This document shows positions 47,023 through 57,118 of a stretch of DNA of 64,000 nucleotides, piece by piece. The notes beneath the pieces were generated by a model that saw only the letters and a program-made list of their open reading frames with translations, was not told the origin of the DNA and did no database searches. Position 1 is the first letter of the stretch. The number at the start of each line of letters is the position of its first letter. The translations under genes were made by a program, and so were the position numbers. The DNA is from Vibrio chagasii (GTDB lineage Bacteria > Pseudomonadota > Gammaproteobacteria > Enterobacterales > Vibrionaceae): assembly GCF_024347355.1 (NCBI RefSeq), contig NZ_AP025466.1, positions 248,001 through 312,000 of the forward strand. Reading direction: 5' to 3'.

Positions 47023-47556
47023 TTAACGAGTGTAAGTTGCTGTTAACCTTGCTTTGTCTAGCGCCATGCTATTCAGCGTAAAGCCCACGACTGCTGACGG
47101 TGTATTCTCATCGAGGTTTAACTTATCAGTTGATAGCGCCCAAACCGTAAATTGATAACGATGCATGCCGTCTTTCTCAGGAGGGCAAGCGCCACCAAAA
47201 CCAACCGTTCCGTAATCGATGCGCCCTTCCTTACCACCCAACTTCGTAATGTCCGCTGCGCGAGGTAATTCATTCACGGTTGCTGGAATATCAAATGCAA
47301 CCCAATGCCAAAAACCACTTTCGGTTGGTGCGTCTGGGTCATAAACCGTGATTGCAAAACTTTTGGTGCCTGCCGGTGCGTCTTTCCACATTAGTTGAGG
47401 TGATAAGTTCTCACCATCACAACCCCAACTAGAGTATTCAAACGTCTTAGCCATTGGGTGACCTTCTTGAATATCGTTACTGGTTAATTCAAATGCGTGA
47501 ACTGAGCTTGCAGCCAAGATGCTCGCTGCCAATACTGATTTGATCATTGTTCTCAT
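47023..47556 (-). CDS. YbhB/YbcL-family PEBP-like protein, exported
   Basis: This protein of 177 residues from the ATG at 47556, which has AGAGGA upstream, has a signal peptide ending in SSVHA near residue 22. The body has the phosphatidylethanolamine-binding-protein motifs SPQLMWKDAPAGTKSFAITVYDPDAP, FWHWVAFDIP and CPPEKDGMHRYQF. The family binds anionic ligands; its role in bacteria is poorly known. The ATG at 47601 is less likely. Confidence 0.9.
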   Translation of the reverse strand: MRTMIKSVLAASILAASSVHAFELTSNDIQEGHPMAKTFEYSSWGCDGENLSPQLMWKDAPAGTKSFAITVYDPDAPTESGFWHWVAFDIPATVNELPRAADITKLGGKEGRIDYGTVGFGGACPPEKDGMHRYQFTVWALSTDKLNLDENTPSAVVGFTLNSMALDKARLTATYTR

Positions 47557-47807
47557 GATGATTCCTCTTGTTAGGTTTAAATCCAGTATATTCAGTTCCA
47601 CCCTTTAATAAGTAACAGTAAGTACACAATTATCTAATCAAATTTAAATAAATGATACTTTCTGCACTTTAGAACCATTATTTTAAGAAATCATCGATTG
47701 ATGATGTATCGCTAATTTCGCGACTCGCGGTCACAAATTGATAAAGTGGGGACACTTGTTGACATTCAGGTTACAAATCTCGAGCAAAATTCTTTAGACT
47801 CGCGCTA

Positions 47808-49241
47808 ATGACTTTTAATGAGAATAACTGGATGCGCAGGCTGACATTAGCCCTTTGTTTGATCTTTTGGCTCCCTACGCTAGCCAACGCCCAAAGCTTG
47901 CAAGATAAATGGCAGTCCCTGTACCAATTGAGTTGGCAGGCGTCTCCGATCTTTGTTTCTCAGCAAGAGTTATCTCATTACCCAAAGGCTCTGCTTCAAG
48001 ACAACAGCCGTTACCCAAATTTCAAAAAATTCACATGGCAAGATATTGCTTTATTGGCTGAGATTCAGCAGACCTGCCAAGCAATTGAGCCTTCTAACCC
48101 GGCTTTAAATGATGCCATAGAGTTCGAGCTTACTTTGTGTCGACAGCAAACGTTGGACTCTATCTGGTTTGCCGCACACTCAAAACGACATCCCGCTGGT
48201 GGCAGCTTTGCTGACCGTTATTTCGCTCATTACCCAGAAAACCGCGAACCAATACACCCATTTTTGACCATTTCGAACCCACTACATCCCCTCTATACTA
48301 AGCTGGAACCCTTGAGCCCAGAAGGAAAAGAAGCATTACTTAACGGATACCGAGCTTGGCAGCAAGGTGATGTTCTTTGGTTAAGTGGTGAGCAAGGTTG
48401 GAAAGTGGTCCCGCATGATGTTTGGAAGCCAATTGCGAAGGAACAAGGCATAACCTTATCTGAAGAAAGCTGTTCGTTTCGATACAGTAATCTCTGCCTG
48501 AGTGAAACGAACAACGACACTCTTTTCATGAAAGTGATGATCTTCTCTTTGCTAGTTGTTCTATTTTCAATATTAGCAAGGTCACTATTTCTAAGAACAA
48601 AACAGCGTAAAGAGAAACAGTTTGTGTTGCAGCTCCTGACTCATGAACTTCGCACACCAATTACCAGCCTTGGGTTAACCGTCGAAATGTTCAGAAATCG
48701 TTACGACGAGTTCCCTGATACCACTCAAGATGCAGTTTGGCGTTTGATATCTGACTATCAGAGGCTATCTCAACTTACTGAAAACAGTAAGGTTTACTTG
48801 AGTACAGAAAACGCTGAACCTTTATTGAAGCAAAACGCTTCTCTCGAAGAGTGGCTTGAACATGTATGCGAAAAGCACAACATCGACTATCAATGTGATT
48901 CCGGCGAAGTAGAGCTTAACCTGCCCTATTACTGGCTGACCATTTGCTTAGATAACTTGATCAAGAACGCTAAGCAACACGGCAAAGGTAATGTGTTAGT
49001 GACCGTTACCCTTGCTGACAAGTTAAGAATTGAGGTCCAAGATCAAGGACATTTCCCTTCATTCTTAGAACGAACCTTGTCCCGAGTCACTCCAAATGAT
49101 GAGCATAGACACGATAACATGGGTATTGGACTCACCATTGTTGAACACTTGATGAAACAGGCGAATGGACGCCTCATTATTCTCCGTAATCCAACCCGAT
49201 GTATTTTGGAAATAGCTTATGAACACCCTACTGCTGATTGA
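47808..49241 (+). CDS. vxrA: Sensor histidine kinase, VxrA-like
   Basis: This 477-residue membrane kinase has a signal/anchor near the N-terminus (LTLALCLIFWLPTLANA), a periplasmic sensor of about 220 residues with paired cysteines, a membrane segment at about 243-262, and then the phospho-acceptor H279 in LLTHELRTPITSL and the ATP-binding N-box LDNLIKNAKQHG. Its layout and partners match V. cholerae VxrA (WigK), which senses cell-wall stress. The ATG at 47832 (MRRLTLALC) is an alternative start that gives a cleaner signal peptide. The stop overlaps the regulator gene by 23 bp. Confidence 0.82.
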   Translation: MTFNENNWMRRLTLALCLIFWLPTLANAQSLQDKWQSLYQLSWQASPIFVSQQELSHYPKALLQDNSRYPNFKKFTWQDIALLAEIQQTCQAIEPSNPALNDAIEFELTLCRQQTLDSIWFAAHSKRHPAGGSFADRYFAHYPENREPIHPFLTISNPLHPLYTKLEPLSPEGKEALLNGYRAWQQGDVLWLSGEQGWKVVPHDVWKPIAKEQGITLSEESCSFRYSNLCLSETNNDTLFMKVMIFSLLVVLFSILARSLFLRTKQRKEKQFVLQLLTHELRTPITSLGLTVEMFRNRYDEFPDTTQDAVWRLISDYQRLSQLTENSKVYLSTENAEPLLKQNASLEEWLEHVCEKHNIDYQCDSGEVELNLPYYWLTICLDNLIKNAKQHGKGNVLVTVTLADKLRIEVQDQGHFPSFLERTLSRVTPNDEHRHDNMGIGLTIVEHLMKQANGRLIILRNPTRCILEIAYEHPTAD

Positions 49242-49869
49242 AGATGACCCACTACTTGGACAAGGCCTAGTCAGCTTCTTTGAGTCCAATGGTTATCAAT
49301 GCCTTTGGGCACAAGAAGCTGCGCATGCCAATAAGCTTTGGTTACGAGCCGACCTCGTGGTGCTTGATAGGCAACTTGAGGACGGCGACAGCTTACAACA
49401 CCTGCCAAACTGGTTACTTCTTAAAGCACTACCCGTGATCGTATTAACCGCGAAAGTAGAAGTTCAACAGCGTGTAGAAGGCTTAATGGCTGGCGCCAAA
49501 GATTATGTGACCAAGCCTTTTTCAAATGAAGAATTACTGGCGCGGGTCATCACTCAGTTGCGTCCACTGGGTGTCAGTCATCTAAATTACGCCAATATCC
49601 AAATCAACTTATCGGAAAGAACCGCCTATCTCGATCAAGCCCCAGTAGCGCTTAAACCGAAAGAGTTTCAGCTATTGGTCCTGTTTGTCCAGAGCCAAGG
49701 GCGAGTGTTCCACCGAGACGAGCTGCTTAACAAAATTTGGGGATACCAAGCCTTTCCGAGTACTCGAACTGTAGATAACCACATACTGCGTTTGCGCCAA
49801 AAGTTGCCAACACTCCAACTAGAGACACATCGTGGCGTTGGCTACCGTTTAGTTGGGGATTCGAAATGA
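49219..49869 (+). CDS. vxrB: OmpR-family response regulator, VxrB-like
   Basis: This 216-residue regulator has a receiver domain with the phospho-acceptor D50 in DLVVLDRQLEDGD and lysine in YVTKPFSNEEL, then a winged-helix DNA-binding domain (STRTVDNHILRLRQKL, HRGVGYRL). In V. cholerae VxrB controls cell-wall synthesis, type VI secretion and biofilm genes. It overlaps the kinase gene upstream and, by four bases, the gene downstream, so all three are one transcript. Confidence 0.85.
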   Translation: MNTLLLIEDDPLLGQGLVSFFESNGYQCLWAQEAAHANKLWLRADLVVLDRQLEDGDSLQHLPNWLLLKALPVIVLTAKVEVQQRVEGLMAGAKDYVTKPFSNEELLARVITQLRPLGVSHLNYANIQINLSERTAYLDQAPVALKPKEFQLLVLFVQSQGRVFHRDELLNKIWGYQAFPSTRTVDNHILRLRQKLPTLQLETHRGVGYRLVGDSK

Positions 49870-50684
49870 AAGTAACATCGTTAACCGCTTTGCTGTGTGC
49901 GTTACCGTTTGCGAGTCATGCGACTTGGTTTACAGAGACACCTTTACAACGATCTTATCAATCGCTACTTAATGAGCAACCGCAGCTTGCATGGCAAGAG
50001 CTACAGATCGCACTCAATCAAGAATCGCTTGATAGTCAGCTTTGGCTGCCCGTAAAACAAGAAATACTCACTAGAACTCAATGTGGAAGAACACTTAAAC
50101 AAAGCGACGGACCTGCCCACCACATCCAAGTGAGTTTTATTAAACGTTACGGTCTTTCGTCACAAGGCTATCAGATTAAGATCTCAGCCGAGCCACGCAG
50201 CAGTGACCTAAATAAAAAAGCACAGCCAGTCACACTCATCGCTCCTGATGGTCTTACGATGATTGAAGGACAGCTCAACTCGGGCGTCGACTATCAAGAA
50301 ATCGAAACCAATGAGATGTTCATCAAACCAGAATCTGGTGTTTATCAGTTAACCGTTGGGACGAACAACTACCCACTTGTAGTCGCTTTAGATGACAGCA
50401 ATCGCTGGTTAGCACTGGAGAATAAGCTTGAGAACGCACACGTTGTGGTCACGCCGCCAGAGGTTATCGATAACTGCCCTAGCACCCATGTAAGTTGGCA
50501 ATGGTTTGATGAAAACTACAACATGTTAGGTTTCAAAGTTCCGATCAAAGCAAAACACGTCGCTGTTCCTACAGAAAGCCCATCAGTAGGTAAAGCTAGC
50601 CACTTGAGTGCCTCTGTAGAAAAGTTTGAATACCAAGGCGCGATTGAAATCCAATATGTTCAGCGTGTTGCGGTGCCCTTCTGA
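49866..50684 (+). CDS. vxrC: DUF2861-type exported protein, VxrC-like
   Basis: This 272-residue protein has a signal peptide (about residues 1-18, FASHA). It belongs by sequence and place to the DUF2861 proteins that follow vxrAB in Vibrio. Two domains look beta-rich. Four-base ATGA overlap with the regulator gene shows translational coupling. The function of the family is unknown; it may modulate signalling by the kinase from the periplasm. Confidence 0.72.
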   Translation: MKVTSLTALLCALPFASHATWFTETPLQRSYQSLLNEQPQLAWQELQIALNQESLDSQLWLPVKQEILTRTQCGRTLKQSDGPAHHIQVSFIKRYGLSSQGYQIKISAEPRSSDLNKKAQPVTLIAPDGLTMIEGQLNSGVDYQEIETNEMFIKPESGVYQLTVGTNNYPLVVALDDSNRWLALENKLENAHVVVTPPEVIDNCPSTHVSWQWFDENYNMLGFKVPIKAKHVAVPTESPSVGKASHLSASVEKFEYQGAIEIQYVQRVAVPF

Positions 50685-50802
50685 AGGCCAACCACAACAA
50701 CATACTGATGGTTGTTTGAATTAGAAATAGAGACATATAGGTGACAAAACACTAACGCATCTCAGATGTAATAACCGTACTTACTCTTTACGGAATATCG
50801 AT

Positions 50803-53115
50803 ATGCTTAGTATCCACCACAAATTTAATGCTACATCTTGTGCCATTTTGGCCGTATTCGCCGCTTGTGCTTTTTCAACACATGCTCAAGAGAACGATTT
50901 AATACTTGCTGACCACACCGCCAACGACACCGTTTCGATATCACCAGAAACGCTCATGATAGATTGGAATGACCTAAGCATTAACAGTGCTTCGCTCACC
51001 GTTAACCGTATACCTCAAACAGTGGCCGAGATAACCAAGGATTCAACCAGTGCCGCTTGGACGTTAATGCCAAGCCGTATCGCAGTAACCGCAGAGTTAA
51101 ATCAAGGTGAACTTGACCTCCAATTCACGCTACCTTCCGATATCAAGGTAAAGCGCAATCAACCAATAGAACTAGCGTGGTTCAACCTTGCGGAACAAGA
51201 AACACAAACACTGCTTCTGCCCTTTAGTGAAGGTATGCGCGTGCCTACCAACAATAAGCGATGGGCGAATTATCTCGCCAATAACCACTCTGGAAGCAAC
51301 ACCACTCAAGACCTAAAGATGCCGTTTTGGACCACACAACAGAATGGTCAATTCATCAGCTACCAATTGATCAACCCAACCAATAACCAACTGTTTTTTA
51401 ATGATGTAACGTCTGAATCGGACTGTAAAAACAAGTCCCTTATCGATATGAGCTCATCACATCAGTTCACCGCGCTAAATCAGTCACAACCTTTTGCTGT
51501 ACGTATCACGCTTGGCGATTCAATGCTCCATGGTGCCAAGCAATACCGCGACTGGCGCATCGCCAATGGGTTGTCAGAATCACTAGCCTCAAAGCAAGCG
51601 CGTAATCCAGACATTAGCAAGCTGGTTGGTGCAAGTCATGTCTACCTGTTTGGTAAAGATCCTTTGAGTATCCAAGATGTAACAGACTGGTGGGGAGCAA
51701 AAGAGTGGTACTTTGAACGCTCTAAGCTCAACATATCCAACCAAGCTAAGCGTGAGCTATCCACTTTATTTCAAGGTAAGGACTGGTTGAGCCGATATCA
51801 TAAACAGTTGCTGTTGGATTCTATTAGCCAATCTCTACAAAGCTTATACCCCGTCGCATCCCCGACACTCACTGATAACACGATTGAGGCGCAATACATC
51901 GCGGCGCAAAGTCGAAAAAACTGGTTGTCTGAACACGCGTCGTCATTTCTCAACTCACCAGATACTTGGGGGCAAGCCTTATCATCCGGCATGGTCGATA
52001 ATCTAAACAACGCAGGATTAAACAAGCTTTGGTTGGGCTTTGATAACTGGAAGCCTGCTTTTTATCAACCAAACGCAGTCGAGTTAGCAAAGCAATCTGG
52101 TTATCTGGTGGGGACTTACGACTCCTATAACACTGCAATACCGGCTCAGTTAAATGACAGCTGGTTAACCGCTCAGCTGCCAGATCCAATAAGAAAAACA
52201 TGCGCGATTGAGCTAGCCGATGGGAGTTTAAAAAAAGGATTTCGTGGTAACGGGTTCTACTTAAATCCCAATTGCCATTTGGACTATGTAAAACAGCGCG
52301 CCAAAGACATCATGAACTTTGGTCACTTCAATAGTTTGTTCTTAGATGTCGATGCAACGGCAATGGCCCGTGAGGACTACAGAGACAATACCAGTGAGTC
52401 GGAAATGCTTTCTGCCTTTAATAACCGAATGCAGGGGCTGAGCGAACAACCGTCTCCGGTGTTGGGATCTGAAGACGGCAACAGCTTGACCACCAAGGGC
52501 ATTGCGTTTGCACACGGCTTGGAAACGGTAGGGTTTGGTTGGACAGATAAAGATATGAAAGAAAACCGCCAGTCTCCCTACTTCCTAGGTCGCTGGTACC
52601 CAGATCATAAGCCGGACTTTTTCTTCAAACCAGCAAAGGTTAAAGAGCCCTATAAGTCGCTACTGTTTTCGCCGCAATATCGTGTACCGTTATACCAAAC
52701 TGTATTCCATGATGAAGTGATTAATACGCACCATTGGCACTCAGACAGTCTCAAGTTTACCGATGTGAAAACCAACCGTGACTTAACAGCCATGCTATAT
52801 AACACGCCCGCGATGGTGCACTTAACCAGAGGCGAAGCTCTCAAAAGTACAAGCCCGAGGCTCAGAGCGTTAAAACACTATCAAGATGGGTTTGAGCCGA
52901 TACATGAACAGTTGTGGAATAAAACGTTGATTGATTTTTCATGGTTAGATACCCACGGTGCCGTCCAACAAACCACGTTCAGTGATGGCAGTAAGATCAT
53001 CGCCAACTTCTCTGACCAAGCGTTTGATAAAGATGGCATCGATGTGGCTGCGGCTTCTATCAAAGCGATGTTAAGCAATGGAGAAGTCATAAAGTGGGGA
53101 ACCAAACTTAACTGA
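50803..53115 (+). CDS. Large exported glycoside-hydrolase-like protein
   Basis: This 770-residue protein has a signal peptide (about residues 1-28, ACAFSTHAQ). The N-terminal third is beta-rich. A central TIM-barrel-like region follows, with GLNKLWLGFDNW, CHLDYVKQRAKDIMNFGHFNSLFLDVDAT (likely catalytic aspartate near residue 520) and VLGSEDGNS. The layout recalls GH101/GH13-like enzymes acting on complex glycans, but I cannot assign a family number. It lies 118 bp after the vxrC-like gene and may be part of the same cell-envelope regulon. Confidence 0.6.
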   Translation: MLSIHHKFNATSCAILAVFAACAFSTHAQENDLILADHTANDTVSISPETLMIDWNDLSINSASLTVNRIPQTVAEITKDSTSAAWTLMPSRIAVTAELNQGELDLQFTLPSDIKVKRNQPIELAWFNLAEQETQTLLLPFSEGMRVPTNNKRWANYLANNHSGSNTTQDLKMPFWTTQQNGQFISYQLINPTNNQLFFNDVTSESDCKNKSLIDMSSSHQFTALNQSQPFAVRITLGDSMLHGAKQYRDWRIANGLSESLASKQARNPDISKLVGASHVYLFGKDPLSIQDVTDWWGAKEWYFERSKLNISNQAKRELSTLFQGKDWLSRYHKQLLLDSISQSLQSLYPVASPTLTDNTIEAQYIAAQSRKNWLSEHASSFLNSPDTWGQALSSGMVDNLNNAGLNKLWLGFDNWKPAFYQPNAVELAKQSGYLVGTYDSYNTAIPAQLNDSWLTAQLPDPIRKTCAIELADGSLKKGFRGNGFYLNPNCHLDYVKQRAKDIMNFGHFNSLFLDVDATAMAREDYRDNTSESEMLSAFNNRMQGLSEQPSPVLGSEDGNSLTTKGIAFAHGLETVGFGWTDKDMKENRQSPYFLGRWYPDHKPDFFFKPAKVKEPYKSLLFSPQYRVPLYQTVFHDEVINTHHWHSDSLKFTDVKTNRDLTAMLYNTPAMVHLTRGEALKSTSPRLRALKHYQDGFEPIHEQLWNKTLIDFSWLDTHGAVQQTTFSDGSKIIANFSDQAFDKDGIDVAAASIKAMLSNGEVIKWGTKLN

Positions 53116-53130
53116 ATGTGATTGGTTTAG

Positions 53131-53160
53131 TCCCTTAGCTGTTAGCAGAAAGCTAAGGGA
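53131..53160. terminator. Terminator between the glycoside hydrolase and LysR genes
   Basis: TCCCTTAGCT pairs with AGCTAAGGGA around ten bases. T-tracts are weak on both strands. It lies between two convergent genes. Confidence 0.7.
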
Positions 53161-53201
53161 TTGAGCTTTCGGTAATAACGCTCAGGCTCAAGCTAACCAA
53201 G

Positions 53202-54104
53202 CTAATTACGCTTTTGACTCTGAAACGCTGTGAGTAGATAATCGATAAATACCTTCTTGCGCTTCGGCATTAATTGTCTATCGGCATACACCAAGCTTAC
53301 CGAGACTTGGGGCATGTTGTATTTCGGCAGCAGATTCACCAGTCGACCAGTCTTGAAATGCTCACGACAGATGAACTCAGGTAACACTGCCAGCCCTAAG
53401 CCATCGACACAGGCCGTTAAACAAGCGGTAATCGTATTTACCCGAAGTTGGCTTGGTAGCTGAATCAATTCAGACTCCCCATCACCTAGTTGCAATTCCC
53501 ACTTAGGTAAACGTGCGGCTTTGTTTACCACCTCTATCATGCGAAATGGGCTCTTCAGATCCTTTGGCGTGTTTATCGGGCCAACTTGTTCTAGATATTT
53601 AGGACTCGCCACTAGCACACGTTTAGAGGTTGTTAGATATCGTGATACTAGGCTTGAATCGACTAGCTCACCAATCTGTGCGTACAGGTCAATTCCTTCA
53701 CCGATGATGTCAACTTCTCGGTTGGTTAGCTCCAAGTTCATCGTCACATTCGGGTATTCAAGCAGAAAGCTATGGATGTATTTAGCAAGCACTTGATGAC
53801 CCAACTCTACCGGTAGTACTACATTCAATGGACCACGAATCAGGTCTTGGTTTGCAGAGACTTCTAACTCCGCTTGATTCATGATCTCTTGCATTTGAAG
53901 GCTCGACTGATAGAAGCGCTCTCCTTCAGGCGTGAGTATCAAACTGCGAGTTGAACGAGTGATCAGTCTCACACCTAAATGCTGTTCTAGCTCTGCTAAT
54001 TTTCGACTCACTGTTGATTTCGTCATATTCAACACTTCAGCAGCATGCGTAAAACTCCCACAATCAACCACTTGTGTGAAAACAGTCACAGCATTTAAGT
54101 CCAT
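53202..54104 (-). CDS. LysR-family regulator of the emrAB locus
   Basis: This 300-residue regulator has an N-terminal winged helix (MDLNAVTVFTQVVDCGSF, NMTKSTVSRKLAELEQHLGVRL) and a periplasmic-binding-like effector domain. GGAGGTC lies right before the ATG at 54104; an ATG 72 bases upstream is in frame but less likely. Divergent from the efflux genes with about 130 bp between, it most likely controls them. Confidence 0.92.
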   Translation of the reverse strand: MDLNAVTVFTQVVDCGSFTHAAEVLNMTKSTVSRKLAELEQHLGVRLITRSTRSLILTPEGERFYQSSLQMQEIMNQAELEVSANQDLIRGPLNVVLPVELGHQVLAKYIHSFLLEYPNVTMNLELTNREVDIIGEGIDLYAQIGELVDSSLVSRYLTTSKRVLVASPKYLEQVGPINTPKDLKSPFRMIEVVNKAARLPKWELQLGDGESELIQLPSQLRVNTITACLTACVDGLGLAVLPEFICREHFKTGRLVNLLPKYNMPQVSVSLVYADRQLMPKRKKVFIDYLLTAFQSQKRN

Positions 54105-54231
54105 AAGACCTCCGAAAACTATAATTAGTAAGATTTTTGCAACAGTGTTTCCCTTTTTTCCTATCTTATCAATCAATCAGATTCATTTACAATTCGTTAC
54201 ATCCAAATAAAAACAAAATGAGAAAAGAGAA

Positions 54232-55296
54232 ATGGCAGAGAACAACACCGCTTCGCAACAAGTAAGCACAAAAAAACGTAAAAAAGCCCCGCTTATTGCC
54301 ACTGCGATCATGCTGTCATTGGGTTTAGCTGGCGCTGGATATTGGTACGGTTACGGTCAGTACTTTGAGTCGACCGATAATGCCTACCTACAAGGCGACA
54401 TTACCAATATCAGCCCTAAGGTATCTGGCTATATCGTTAAGTCCTATGTAACGGACAACCAATCTGTTAAGGAAGGCGATCTATTGGTTCAAATCGATGA
54501 TCGCGATTACCAAGCAGCACTTGCTCAGGCTAACGCTCACCTAGCCGTCGTCCAGTCTGATGTAAAGAACCTCATCGCCCAACAGACGTTACAACGTAGC
54601 AAAATTAGTCAAGCAGAAAGTGGCGTCGATTCAGCAGAAGCAGAATACGAACGTGCGATTCAACAAGTGCAGCGCTCGCGTAGCCTGTTAAAACGTAATT
54701 ATGCTTCTCAAGATGAAGTCGATAGCATGGTCGCTCAACAAAAAGTAGCCCTTGCTGACTTAGAAGAAGCCAAAGCAAACCTGATTGCAAGTCACGACCA
54801 ATTATCGGTTGTTGCCAGCGAAATAGATCAAGCCAAAGCATCGGTCACTGAAGCCCAAGCACAACAAGAACAGGCACAGCTAAACCTTGAATACACCAAA
54901 GTTTATGCGCCAACAGATGGCGTAATTGGTAAGCGAAGTGTTCGTGAAGGCTTATTGATTCAAGCTGGCTCACCGCTCATGAGTTTAGTGCCCAACAATC
55001 AAGTATGGATTGAGGCTAACTTCAAAGAAACGCAACTCAGTGGTATTCACAAAGGGCAAACAGTTGAAGTTGAATTGGATGCTTTCCCTGGGCAACCACT
55101 TGTAGGCGTTGTCGACAGCTTCTCACCTGCAACTGGCGCGAAGTTCGCACTACTTCCGCCAGAAAACGCAACAGGTAACTTCACCAAGATCGTGCAACGT
55201 GTACCAGTAAAAATTACGATTCCAGACCAGAAAGAGCTAAAAGGTCGTCTGCTTCCTGGTTTGTCTGTGGTTGCGACCATCGATAAACGAGGCTAG
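54232..55296 (+). CDS. emrA: EmrA-type membrane fusion protein
   Basis: This 354-residue HlyD-family periplasmic adaptor has one N-terminal membrane anchor (about residues 22-42), a lipoyl half-motif (STDNAYLQGDITNISPKVSGYI), a long coiled coil (about 95-215), the second half-motif (VYAPTDGVIGKRSV) and a beta-barrel end. It links the EmrB pump to an outer-membrane channel such as TolC. The gene is 3 bp upstream of emrB. Confidence 0.93.
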   Translation: MAENNTASQQVSTKKRKKAPLIATAIMLSLGLAGAGYWYGYGQYFESTDNAYLQGDITNISPKVSGYIVKSYVTDNQSVKEGDLLVQIDDRDYQAALAQANAHLAVVQSDVKNLIAQQTLQRSKISQAESGVDSAEAEYERAIQQVQRSRSLLKRNYASQDEVDSMVAQQKVALADLEEAKANLIASHDQLSVVASEIDQAKASVTEAQAQQEQAQLNLEYTKVYAPTDGVIGKRSVREGLLIQAGSPLMSLVPNNQVWIEANFKETQLSGIHKGQTVEVELDAFPGQPLVGVVDSFSPATGAKFALLPPENATGNFTKIVQRVPVKITIPDQKELKGRLLPGLSVVATIDKRG

Positions 55297-55299
55297 ACC

Positions 55300-56850
55300 A
55301 TGAGCAACGATGGCGCTATCACCCCTAAGAATGATGAGAATGAGATATCAACTCGCCATTGGATCGCCCTATTCGGTGGCTTGATTGGTGCGTTTATGGC
55401 GATCTTGGATATCCAGATCACCAACTCATCTCTTAAAGACATCCAAGGAGCGCTATCTGCAACCTTGGATGAAAGTTCATGGATATCTACGTCATACCTA
55501 GTCGCTGAAATGATCGCGATTCCACTCAGTGGTTGGCTCTCAAAAGCGCTAGGCAAACGTCGCTATCTAACATGGACTACAGCGATCTTCACCGTGTCGT
55601 CGTTACTGTGTTCATTCTCTTGGAACATGACCTCGATGATCGTATTCCGTGCGATGCAAGGTTTTAGTGGTGGTGCTTTGATACCACTCGCCTTCTCACT
55701 CGTTATTCAACTACTGCCTATCAACAAGCGTGCTATCGGCATGGCTTTGTTTGGTGTTACTGCAACATTTGCTCCATCTATCGGCCCCACGTTTGGTGGC
55801 TGGTTAACCGAGAACTTCTCATGGCACTACATTTTCTATATCAACATCCCACCGGCTCTGCTATTAATCACCATGATCCGATATGGCTTGGATGATGAGA
55901 AGCTCGACCTCGGCACGCTTAAACAAGCCGATTGGTTTGGCATCGCTACCATGGCTATGGGGCTTGGTTGTTTGGAAGTGGTACTTGAAGAAGGTAACCG
56001 TGAAGAGTGGTTCAACTCAAGTTTTATCATTACGTTGAGCATTATTTCTGCGGTGAGTTTGGTTTACTTCGTGATTAACGAGCTCCAACACAAAAAACCA
56101 TTGGTTAATTTACGGCTCTTGCGTGATGGGCAGTTTGCGATGTCTTGTTTGGCGTACCTGATATTGGGTATGGCACTACTCGGATCTATCTACGTATTGC
56201 CGCTGTACCTTACTCAGATTCAGCAATACAACGCGATGGAAATCGGTAAAGTGCTTATGTGGATGGGTTTCCCTCAACTATTAATATTTCCAATCGTGCC
56301 TAAGCTAACTCAAGTCATTAAGCCCAAATACTTAGTGACCTTTGGCTTCGCGATGTTTGGTTTCAGTTGTTACGTAAATACCCACATGACCATAGACTTT
56401 GGTGGCCAACAGTTGATTTTATCAATGGTACTACGTGCGATTGGTAGCCCGTTCATCATGGTTCCACTTTCTTTAGTGGCAATGAAGAACATCAATAAAA
56501 TGGATACGCCGGACGCTTCTACGCTAGCTAACGTTATGCGTAACTTAGGCGGGGCTTTCAGTATCGCGATTATCGCTACTCTGTTGGACAACAAAACGCG
56601 TGAACATCTAGGTCATATTAAAGAGTCATTGCCTTCAGTGAACCAGTTGGGTTGGCAAACACTGAAGGAGCAACAGGCGTTCTTTATTCAATCAGGAAGT
56701 GACGCTGCAACAGCGATGTATCAAGCCCAAGCAAGTTTGCTAGGAACCATGCAACGTGACGCGGCAATTATGGCCTACAATGATGTATTTCTTATGATGA
56801 CCGCATTCTTGGCATTGGCTGCTGTTTTAATTCTTAGTATGCGTGATTAA
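55300..56850 (+). CDS. emrB: EmrB-type DHA2-family MFS multidrug pump
   Basis: This 516-residue protein has about fourteen membrane helices and the DHA2 signatures LDIQITNSSLKDIQGALSAT and GWLSKALGKRR; the antiporter motif C region is FGVTATFAPSIGPTFGGWL. It should pump hydrophobic drugs with EmrA. The paired LysR gene diverges upstream. Confidence 0.94.
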   Translation: MSNDGAITPKNDENEISTRHWIALFGGLIGAFMAILDIQITNSSLKDIQGALSATLDESSWISTSYLVAEMIAIPLSGWLSKALGKRRYLTWTTAIFTVSSLLCSFSWNMTSMIVFRAMQGFSGGALIPLAFSLVIQLLPINKRAIGMALFGVTATFAPSIGPTFGGWLTENFSWHYIFYINIPPALLLITMIRYGLDDEKLDLGTLKQADWFGIATMAMGLGCLEVVLEEGNREEWFNSSFIITLSIISAVSLVYFVINELQHKKPLVNLRLLRDGQFAMSCLAYLILGMALLGSIYVLPLYLTQIQQYNAMEIGKVLMWMGFPQLLIFPIVPKLTQVIKPKYLVTFGFAMFGFSCYVNTHMTIDFGGQQLILSMVLRAIGSPFIMVPLSLVAMKNINKMDTPDASTLANVMRNLGGAFSIAIIATLLDNKTREHLGHIKESLPSVNQLGWQTLKEQQAFFIQSGSDAATAMYQAQASLLGTMQRDAAIMAYNDVFLMMTAFLALAAVLILSMRD

Positions 56851-57118
56851 GGTTGAAGGCTTAAAACGCCGCTTGAATCGTAGATAAATACGATTCTAAT
56901 TCAACAAAAAAGCAAGACTAATCACTTGCCTCTTGTGAGCAAAAGAGTGTTAACCTTAGAAAGTTAAGGCTGAATCAGTCGCCGCAAAGAAATACTCTCG
57001 ATTATTTATAAATATTCTTTAATTACCAATAGCTTACTAACCGCATAGATGTGAACTGAGCACCTTGACAATGTGCAACATGATACCTAAATTAAGAATA
57101 TCATTAGTATAGAGGAAA

